Position numbers and translations under genes: made by a program | Shown here: positions 56,150 to 64,000 of the stretch, one piece after another | Layout: every line of letters starts with the position of its first letter | Numbering within the stretch: position 1 is the stretch's first letter | Notes under the pieces: model-generated | Database searches by the model: none | The model's input: only the letters and a program-made list of their open reading frames with translations | What the model was told of the DNA's origin: nothing | NCBI GenBank assembly: GCA_965153355.1 | Contig: OZ231127.1 | Coordinates: 81,716,001 to 81,780,000, forward strand | DNA from: Flaccisagitta enflata | Taxonomy: Eukaryota; Chaetognatha; Sagittoidea; Aphragmophora | Direction of reading: 5' to 3' | DNA length: 64,000 nt

Positions 56150-57349
56150 GTCCGCAACTGGGGTCGAATGGCGTTGTCAAACGGCGTTGTCAAACGGCAT
56201 TGTCAAACAGGCGTTGTCGAATGACGTTGTCAAACGGCATTGTCGAATAACGTTGTCGAATGGCGTTGTCAAATAGCGTTGTCAAACATCGTTGTCGGAC
56301 GGCGTTATCAAACAGCGTTGTCAAACGGCGTTGTTAAATGGCGTTGTCAAACGGCGTTGTCAAACGGCATTGTCAAATGGCGTTGTTGAACAGCGTTGTT
56401 GAATGGCGTTGTAGAATGGCATTGTCGATCGGCGTCATTGAATGGCGTTATTAAACGGCGTTAGTGAATGGCAATGTCAAACGGCGATGTCAAATGGCGT
56501 TGTCAAACGGCGTTGTCAAACGGCGTTGTCAACAGCGTTGTCTAACAGCAATGTCAAATGGCGTTGTCAAATGACATTGTCAAATGGCGCTGACAGTCTA
56601 CAAAGTTTCAACCAATCAGTTGAAAAATACCAAAGTTATGCAAATTTTTCACTATTAGGAGGTAGGCTGGTTAGGTGTTAGGCCAGTTTGGCCATTTTCC
56701 ATGCTACAATCTTTATGAATCACAATCATACGTAGAGTTCTTCTATTCAGTTTCAACCAAATTCGTTAAAAAAATGCCTAAATTATACTCATTTTACAGT
56801 TTTAAGCCTGCAGGCTGAGTAGGTGGTAAGCTGGTTTGGCTGGTTAGCGTGCCAAAATCTCTATCAATTGCAAACATATGTTGAGTCCTTCCATTTAGAG
56901 ACTTTATACCAAGTTTCAACTAAATTGGTTAAAAATGCCAAAGTTATGCAGGTTTTTCACTTTTAGGCTGGTCGGCTGGTTGGGTGGTAGAATGGTTTGG
57001 CTGGTTAGCATGTTAAAATCTTTATAAATCAAATTCAATTGTTGAGGCCTTCCATTTAGAGACTACATACCAAGTGTCAACCAAATTGGTTGAAAAATGC
57101 CAAAGTTATGCAAGTTTTTCACTTTTAGGCTGGTTGGCTGGTTGGGCCGGTTGGGGTGATCCGATCTCAACATACGCATAGGCTGCAGAGCGTCATACCC
57201 TAGTACAACTTCTCTCAAAATATGAAGCAAATCGGTCAAGGCATTCAAATGTAAACCCATTTATAAAAGTGTGGATGACGACAACAACGACGACACCCAC
57301 CCGTCTCGAATTATAGTCTGCGTCGGAATGTTATTCCGTCGCGGACAAA
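56150..57349 (+). mobile_element. Family-A-like element with large tandem core
   Basis: A GTCCGCAACTGGGG 5' motif is followed by a GGCGTTGTCAAAC minisatellite (56160-56585) and four diverged ~160-bp repeats (56600-57150; CAAAGTTATGCA at about 56632, 56940, 57100). It closes with GTCTGCGTCGGAAT/ATTCCGTCGCGGAC (57316-57346) and AAAAAG. The architecture fits family A, but the ACAAGGCC start is missing. Confidence 0.5.
56160..56585 (+). repeat. 13-15-bp minisatellite (GGCGTTGTCAAAC)
   Basis: About 28 units of AACGGCGTTGTCA with A/G and C/T variation. Confidence 0.92.
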
Positions 57350-57355
57350 AAGAAA

Positions 57356-57961
57356 TACCGGGTCATCCACCTGAGTTGTCGGATTCCATTAAGCTTTTAC
57401 TTACAGATACAAAGATGTGCTTGAAATTGATCTAATCTCAAAAGTATACATTGACATTTTTTGTTTCAAAATTTCATCCATTTTTATCGAGTAGTTTGTC
57501 TTTTATGTGGATTTGAAGTAAAAGCTCATGTTTCCCCACTGCGCAGATTTTCCACCAAAATCAAGAAATTTTTGTGGTAACATTACAGTTCTTCTTTGAA
57601 TTAACTGACCCCCCAATTTAGATAGGCCTAGAATCCATGATGATCAAAACTAGTGGAATATTTTTCCCCAAATTTAATTTCAATTCAAGCCTGATCTTAT
57701 TACTGTGGAACAAATTGTTAAACAAAAATAGAAGCAGAATTCCTGATTTTGATGGAAAATTTTTCCAATGGGAATATCTGCTTTTACCTCAAATCCATGT
57801 TAAGTACAAACTACTTGACCAAAACAGATGAAATTTTGATGTTTGATACAAAAAACATCAAAGAATACTCTTTAGGACTAGATCAATTTCAAGCACATAC
57901 CTCATTGCATCTGTGATTAAAAGCTTAACAGAATCCGGCAACTCAGGTGGATGACCCGGTA
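57356..57961. mobile_element. 606-bp near-full palindrome
   Basis: TACCGGGTCATCCACCTGAG at the left is inverted as CTCAGGTGGATGACCCGGTA at the right. Similarity persists inward (GTGCTTGAAATTGATCTA, AAATTTCATC, GTAGTTTGT) to a centre near 57655. GAAA flanks both sides (57352-57355, 57962-57965), a possible 4-bp duplication in purine-rich DNA. Confidence 0.8.
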
Positions 57962-58017
57962 GAAACAACAGAAGGAAGAAAAAGTAAAAACATAAGTGCG
58001 GCGGATGAAGCGGAGAA

Positions 58018-58334
58018 GAATAAGGCCAACACCTATAGATACATACATACATACATACATAGATATAGATATACATAGATATAGATATACATAGAAAACT
58101 TAAGATGACTTTTATTGACTCAAGATGACTTAAAATGACTCAAGACGACTTTAAATGACTAAAAAAGACATAAAATAACTGAAATGATTACTTTAACCTA
58201 TTTGACTTAAGTGACTTAAAGAAGTGACTTTAAGAAAACGTAAACTATAATAAAAAAGTAAAGTGTGACCGACGGACGGACGGACGGACGGACCGACAAA
58301 GCGGGTTGTAGAGTCGCGTGCACGCGACTAAAAA
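58018..58334 (+). mobile_element. Family-A element, ATGACTTAAA core
   Basis: TAAGGCCAACACCTATAGAT start, ATACATAC run, decamer core (58095-58230), AAGTGTGACCGACGG core, GCGGGTTGTAGAG, hairpin AGTCGCGTGCACGCGACT, AAAAA exit. The 5' motif is replaced by ATAC repeats. Confidence 0.82.
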
Positions 58335-58387
58335 GCATAAGAGAGAGAAAGAGAGAAAGAAGAAAAGGAAGACAGAAAAAAAAAAGA

Positions 58388-58414
58388 AACAAGGCCGAAA
58401 TTCGACCTTAATAG

Positions 58415-58482
<68 letters not shown>

Positions 58483-58589
58483 GCTCGATTTTACGCGCGA
58501 AAACAAAAACACACGCTACGGATGGACAGATGGACGGATGGACAGACGAACGAAGCCTCTTATAGAGATGCAAGGACGCATATAAAAAG
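58388..58589 (+). mobile_element. Family-A element, AGATGCG subtype with GA insert
   Basis: ACAAGGCCGAAATTCGACC, 5' motif AGATGCGAGA running into a GA tract (58420-58478), GGAC core (58520-58550), CCTCTTATAGAG, hairpin ATGCAAGGACGCAT and AAAAA exit. The 5' motif and distal arm share the ATGCG variant. Confidence 0.8.
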
Positions 58590-58669
58590 AAAGAAAAAAG
58601 AAAGAAATAAAGAAACAAAAAAGAAAGAACGAAAGATATGAAAGAAAGAGCGATAGAAAGAGCGATCGA

Positions 58670-58733
<64 letters not shown>

Positions 58734-58734
58734 G

Positions 58735-58780
<46 letters not shown>

Positions 58781-58786
58781 GAATAG

Positions 58787-58820
<34 letters not shown>

Positions 58821-58847
58821 GAATAGAGAAAGAAAGAAAGTTCTGAG

Positions 58848-58881
<34 letters not shown>

Positions 58882-58905
58882 AAGAAAGAAAGAAGGGGAA
58901 AAGAA
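58590..58905 (+). repeat. (GAAA)n tract
   Basis: GAAA repeats directly after a family-A exit, interrupted by GGAATAGAG and TTCTGAGG. Confidence 0.97.
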
Positions 58906-59172
58906 TGAATACAAGGAAAGATTTTGCTAGCTTGTTTTTCTTTTTTCTTTCTCTTCTGTTACCTTTCGATCTCGGACTAGCGCTAAAGAGATTCTATGAA
59001 AGGCTATAACCGTCCATTGTTTCGCCCCTGCCCCTGCCCACCACCGTCTTCGAGTCCAAGTTAGGCGTTCTTGTAACTCCGGCCAACTACGCGAAACTTG
59101 TACCTTTTAAGTCGTTTCTTCTTCATTTTTTTTATCCTCCCTCTTCTTTTTCTTCGTTTCTGTTTGTATTTC

Positions 59173-59279
59173 TTTTTAGGTGCGACAAAGCACCTGGCTG
59201 TGTCCGTCGGTCGAACGGGTAACACATTCGTTCGACGATCCACACGTCGCACCTTATTGGCCTTTTTAGCCTTGTTCTT
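59173..59279 (-). mobile_element. Family-A element, AGGTGCG subtype
   Basis: Minus-strand reading: ACAAGGCTAAAAAGGCC, 5' motif AGGTGCGACG, short CGGA core, hairpin AGGTGCTTTGTCGCACCT and AAAAA exit. The 5' motif matches distal arm GTCGCACCT. Confidence 0.75.
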
Positions 59280-59344
59280 TTTCCTTTTCCATTTCATTTT
59301 CCCCCTTTCCGTATTGTCTCTTTTTCTCCTTTATTTTCTCCTCC

Positions 59345-59475
59345 TCCTTCTTCTTCTTTTTCTTTTTCTTTTTCTTTTTCTTTTTCTTTTTCTTTTTCTT
59401 TTTCTTTTTCTTTTTCTTTTTTTTCTTTTTCTTTTTCTTTTTCTTTTTCTTTTTCTTTTTCTTCTTCTTCTTCTT
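59345..59475 (+). repeat. (TTTTTC)n microsatellite
   Basis: About 20 hexamer units. FLFLFL and KKKK frames are artefacts. Confidence 0.98.
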
Positions 59476-60060
59476 CCTCTTCTTGGTCATATTTTTTTTC
59501 TTTTTCTCTTGTCTCTTTTATCATTCTAAGTCGAATTACGCAATTCGACTTTTTTTCCAATAAAAACAATAAGACATGGCTATTTTCCTACTGAGATCTT
59601 AAGGGAATAGCTACGTTTCTTAAACTTAAAGTGATCCATTTGATGAAACCATCAATATCAGATAGTATAAGATATTAAATTTTATGACCTTTAGCGTTTT
59701 TATTGTATCAAATTTCATTCATATTCCATTTTTTTAAAAACGCCTTCTTAGACGCTAATTTGTATATTACTGTGTTGATGATTTTCTATCAGTATCATTG
59801 TTACTGAACTTAGTCAGATTCAACACATGAATATCTTGGTGCTTATTCAAGTTGCAACAAAGTAATGGTTGTTTATTTATCACCAAAGTTGTATAAAGAG
59901 ACAATAACCAATCTTTTCTATAGAATTTATGTCTTATTTTTATCAAAACTCAGTGCAGATGCTGGAAGTATATATATTTTTGACAATCTTTTCTTGCGCT
60001 AAAAAAATGGAATATAATGAAAATTTGAAATAATAAAAAGGCTAAAAGTTTTAGAATTCT
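59476..60060. other. AT-rich, no gene recognised
   Basis: No motif or repeat seen. Confidence 0.4.
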
Positions 60061-60069
60061 TTTGTTTAC

Positions 60070-60470
60070 ACTCCCTGATGTTAATGATTTAATCAAACCT
60101 ACTTTCGCACATTGACACACCCGAACGGAGTATAATAATCCCCACCGCAGCACACTCCATCAAAACGCAGGATCTCGAAAGAGCAACAATGATGAAGAAT
60201 ATGCTCGACATTCTCACCCAAGGGTCATGGATGTGGAGGTTGACCAATGATTGAACCAATTTTGGCGTAGTTACAGGATTTCTGCCTGTGGGTTACGCAG
60301 GGCGTAGTAGCCATTCCATCCTGACGATGGAGAGTCTGTAGCTGCAAACGATCGAGGACAGAGCAAAGTGCGCATTGATTCGCAAATACCCTTTCTTTAA
60401 CAGTGTCTTCGTCTTCGTCCGAGTCATCGCTTTCGTCTTCATCTTGCCGTAGACACTTCGAAATGGACTT
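60070..60470 (-). pseudogene. Possible non-LTR retroelement C-terminal remnant
   Basis: A minus-strand frame of 82 codons (60470 to 60225) starts after an ACCGTAG acceptor-like site, has an acidic run (DEDESDDSDEDED) and CALC, and ends QPPHP-stop. Immediately downstream another frame reads LGENVEHILHHCCSFEILR. An EHILHHC-type stretch after a P-x-P segment recalls the zinc-binding tail of many LINE ORF2 proteins. GC content exceeds the flanks. Two frames imply decay or an unrelated exon. Confidence 0.3.
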
Positions 60471-60779
60471 CTACGGTAGATGGGGGTGAAAATTTTTTTT
60501 TTAGTCATAGAAAGATTTGCATTGGTGAAAAGTTTACTTTTAATGTCTACTTTAAGATAAAAAAAAGTTTGGGCCATTTTTCCCAATTCCCTATACCCAG
60601 GAGCACTTTTACTGAACCCCCTTTTAGGGGGTGCCACGCACCAACAAAATAAAGGCCAATTTTGTGATTGTTCATCTTGTTTTCTTTGCTACTTCTGGAA
60701 AAATTGGTAGAAAACCTTGGGGTTGGTCTTGTTTGAAGGATATTTAGTAGTAGAACATGAAACAAGGAGAACTAGCTGA

Positions 60780-61640
60780 ATAGGGTCCCTATGGGGCCCT
60801 TTCAGGGGTCCTGAAAGGGCCCCTGCATGAGCAAAATAGCTGAAAATGGCCAAAATGTTGAGGGTTTTGATGTTGTTTCTTTTCAAATGCTGTTAGGAGG
60901 AAAATTCTATGTCAAGATACTGTCATTCAGTGTAGGAAAACAAAAGAAAAGGTGAGGGGCCCCTCAAGGACCTATCAAAGGGGCCCCTAACAGACTCCAA
61001 AATGCTGAAAATGGGCAAAAATGACCAATAATGAGGTTTTTGCTGTTGGGAAGAAAATTTTATGTCAAGATACTGTCATGTGGTGAAGGGAAACAAAATA
61101 AAACGAAAGGGCCCCCTCAGGGACCTATTTAAGGGGCCCCCAGTATACTTTGAAATGCTCGAAATAGGCCAAAATGATCAAAATTTGATTATTTTTGTTT
61201 TCTTTGTCAATGCAGTGCCCACATATCTTTTCAGCTACCCTCAGCTAGTGCAGCAGGACAAGATAAGAATAAAAGCTAAGACTGAGGACCCCTGATAGGC
61301 CCATCAAGAGCCCCTAAAGGACCTTGAATTACCAAAAATGACTAAGTCCTGATATTTTAATGATATTCTTCCTTGATCGATTTTTAGATTGCAAAAATGA
61401 CCAAAATTTACCTTTTTTGACAGTTTTTGGTCTTCTTTGTCGATGAAGAGCCTAGTTATCTGTTTAGCCACCCTTATTTAATGCAGCAAAATTAGATAAG
61501 ATCAAAAAGAAGGTTGAGGACCCTTGTTGGACCCATACAGAGGCCCCAAAGTACCTATAAAGGCTAAAAATAACCAAATCTTGACATTTCAACGTTATTC
61601 TTTTTTGATAGATTGTTTCATTGCAACTACTTACTGTTTC
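60780..61640. repeat. Diverged ~150-235-bp tandem repeats with GGGGCCCC
   Basis: Five copies anchored by paired GGGGCCCC-like boxes at about 60793, 60957, 61109, 61284 and 61519. Each is followed by CCAAAATG, TTTTTG-TGTT and GTCAAGATACTGTCAT or related words. Confidence 0.75.
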
Positions 61641-61789
61641 TAGGATGATTGATTGAGGCCTACATCATCAATCATATAATAAACATGATAAAATTTAGAT
61701 CAAGATTATATGGTTGACGAGCCTGCTGCAACATATGTTGAAAAGATAACGACTTACAACTTGACAACATACAATTTGATTTACAATGG

Positions 61790-62311
61790 ATGAAGTCCTG
61801 TAGACCACAGGGGGACTTATGTCAGTCCCCCATCTTGCTGTCCAACTATCTGCCCTATTCAGCCTTTTCAGGCCTCAAATCAGCCTTTCCAGGCCTTACA
61901 TAAGCTGTACCATGGCTCAAAAACCCCTTTCCAGCTCAGAAATAAAATCTTTAAGGCCCTCAATCAGCCTTCTGAACCATGAAATCTTATGTCTTAGGCT
62001 TCAAATTTGCCCTTTCTGACCTCTTAGGCCTCATTTCAGTTGTACAAAGGCTCAAACTGACCTTCAAAGCTCTGAAATGAGGCCTTTCTGGCCTCAAATC
62101 ATCTTTCTCAGCTACAAAATCAGCTGTCTTGGACTTGAAAATTAGCCCTGTAGGCTCCAATCAGCCCTCCCAAGCCTTTTGAAGCCTTAAATCATTGCCT
62201 GTGTTCTAACCTCTTTGGGGCAGTTGCCCTGCTTCCTCTCATTCACAAGCAAAATCATACAAAGCTGGGCAATGGATATTACAGACCAAATATTGTCTTT
62301 GAGTGGCTTGT
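61790..62311 (-). mobile_element. Family-B element, 3' tip lost
   Basis: Left GAAGTCCTGTAGACCACAGG then a GGCCTCAAATCAGCC minisatellite (61860-62190). Right TTGGGGCAGTTGCCCTGC and the 5' tail GGGCAATGGATATTACAGAC. The outermost GGGCAGCGGCCC block is missing on the left. Confidence 0.7.
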
Positions 62312-62511
62312 TTCTTTTTCCTTTGTTATTTTGTATGTCTAGCCTTGTGATTCAGTTGTTGATCAATAGCAATGGCAAGGCATATCCCATGGCACCATTT
62401 TTGTCACAAATTTAGTGTTGCATCTGCCCAGTGCCTGTAAAGCTTTCCCGCTTCAGGCATCCCATACAACCCATATGATTGCATTGCCTCAGTATCTGAT
62501 ATGGCCACATA

Positions 62512-62688
62512 CAGTTGAACCCCGCTCTAACGGATTTCAGGGGACCAACAATTTTTTTCTGTTATAGACGGACTTTTGTTATAGCTAACAAAGGAAATAA
62601 AAGAAATTAGGTTGTAGGGACCATGAATTTGCATCTGTTATAGGTGGAATTCCATTGGTGGCGGGTCCGTTAGAGCGGGGTTCAACTG
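62512..62688. mobile_element. pogo/Tigger-like MITE, 177 bp
   Basis: CAGTTGAACCCCGCTCTAAC at the left is inverted exactly as GTTAGAGCGGGGTTCAACTG at the right. TA flanks both ends (62510-62511, 62689-62690). Inner GTTATAG motifs are also inverted. Confidence 0.93.
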
Positions 62689-62891
62689 TATATTGAAGAG
62701 AAAGAGTAACATCAACATTGCCATTTTGGATAGAAATAGTAAACCAAGGTCTTCTCTCTTTCAGCCCAGCAATTAAGGGATCCGGCGGATTTGTACTCTT
62801 AGAGGGCATGGTCTCCTTGTCTTTTATCCTGTGGGGAACTGGCAAATTTTGAAAGATTCAGCCTCATCATACCCTGTTCTTGTTCATGACC

Positions 62892-63285
62892 AGGCCTGAT
62901 TTTAGTAAATTTTTTGACTGAGCCAGTCGGGCTCGCTCTCCACATTTTGACAGAGCCCGACGGGAAAACCATGAGCCCGGTAAAAACTGTTTTGCCCACT
63001 GTTCAGATTATATCAGCCTATATTTGTATTATAGGTTACTGATAAGATGATGCATTGATATGATAATCATGAATATTTCACTAGTGGTATGATTCAATAT
63101 GTGAAATGCTCAAAAAATGAATCAAAATGTCGAGATTTTTTTGAAGGTTTTGCTCCATCAGCTTGAGCGCTTCAAATCCATCCCAATGAGATTGAGCCTG
63201 CCGGGCTCAGAGCTTGCAAAATATGAGAGCCCGAGAGCAAAAGAGAGAGCATCGGGCTCGCAGGCTCGCTCTAAAATCAGGCCTG
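62892..63285. mobile_element. hAT-like MITE, 394 bp
   Basis: CAGGCCTGATTTTAG at the left and CTAAAATCAGGCCTG at the right are perfectly inverted and flanked by a perfect 8-bp duplication TTCATGAC (62884-62891, 63286-63293). Subterminal CGGGCTCG and GAGCCCG motifs recur in both orientations. Confidence 0.95.
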
Positions 63286-63293
63286 TTCATGAC

Positions 63294-64000
63294 ACTGCTT
63301 TTAGGGCAGAATACAATGAATCAGGCTTCATTTTTGCCACGGATTAGTTTAGCAGGGCTGATTGCTTGATCAACATAAAAGCACAAAAATTAGTTTGAGC
63401 AAATTTCTTTGGTTGGTATTAATTTGTAAAAATGTTTATGGTTTAGGATGGTTGAGAAAAAACTGAGAGTTGAGAGTATTGACATAATTGAATTAGGATT
63501 GAGTGATTGGGTCCAATCCTCATCCCCCTACATATCCACATTTATATTTGCTCAGAGGTGAACAAGGCTATTGATTTCTTCCCTCCCTGGCTTTTGATTT
63601 TCTATCCCTCCTAGTAAAAATATGGTAAAATTTGCGTCAGAAATTAAAAATAATATTTTAGTGATCAAAAATTGCCTACCATAAGTTTGATCTTCAAAAT
63701 ATATTCTGTTTTCCCTTAAATTTTTCCCCAGCCCCAGACCCTCCCTGTGGTCATTGAAGAAAAAAAACAAAGAACAAAAAAATATCAAAAGAATAAGTAA
63801 GAAAAAACAAAAACATGAAAAACTTTTGTACATAAAATTGTATGATAGCATGTTGCAAGACATGATCCTGGCTTGATTTGGGATATGGTAGGCCAACTAT
63901 CCAAATTGTGTTCACACTTTGAAACACTGATTTATGATGATTCATTAAACAATGGGTGCTTTACTTTTGCATCATAATTGATAGAAATGGCACAGATAGT
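63294..64000. other. AT-rich, no gene recognised
   Basis: Minus-strand frames here are short and without motifs. Confidence 0.4.

Noticed and set aside
55496-56193. FLSFFLSF hydrophobic frames suggesting membrane proteins
   Set aside because: Translations of GAAA/TTTC repeats; also seen at 58.5-58.9 and 59.1-59.6 kb.

Overview
The window is nuclear DNA of a eukaryote, most likely an invertebrate animal or close relative. The evidence is a Ty3/gypsy-type pol with an animal-style gag zinc knuckle, TA-flanked pogo-like and 8-bp-TSD hAT-like MITEs, an interstitial TTAGGG-type telomeric tract and very long TG, GA and GAAA microsatellites. No species can be named from the sequence. I recognise no ordinary conserved host gene; nearly everything readable is repetitive or mobile DNA.

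Layout. 1-6154 is a satellite of eight full 738-bp units plus a partial one. 6155-7320 holds pieces of two short non-autonomous element families, here called A and B. 7887-9871 is one long open exon coding for an acidic glycine-rich 13-residue repeat followed by an RGG tail. 12458-17163 is a 4.7-kb foldback element with a possible TATGT target duplication; its centre carries four family-B elements in a row. 18392-27079 is one uninterrupted 2895-codon ORF, a Helitron/Helentron-type replicative transposase with five enzymatic modules: SGNH hydrolase, HUH Rep, PIF1-like helicase, EEP endonuclease and USP-type deubiquitinase. 27.1-31.1 kb holds palindromic repeats, minisatellites and family-A insertions. 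31.2-34.8 kb is a family-B element swollen by minisatellite expansion. 34.8-37.3 kb is a strange mosaic that passes gradually from degraded 738-bp satellite into a 3'-truncated Ty3/gypsy element (gag and pol, with a textbook -1 frameshift site). 40.2-64 kb is AT-rich DNA with many family-A and family-B copies, several MITEs with clear TIRs and TSDs, a 606-bp palindrome and low-complexity tracts.

How parts relate. Families A and B share one architecture: a 5' subterminal motif inverted near the 3' end, a tandem-repeat core, a 3' hairpin and an A-rich exit. This matches what is known of Helentron-associated elements (DINE-1/HINE type, and the mollusc pearl elements with ACGG cores). In family A the 5' motif changes together with the distal arm of the 3' hairpin from copy to copy, which suggests that the two ends are recognised as a pair. 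The five-domain transposase is a plausible class of enzyme for mobilising such elements, but I could not match its own ends to either family, so that link is inference.

Many long apparent reading frames here are products of TG, GA, GAAA, TTTTTC or minisatellite DNA and are not annotated as genes.
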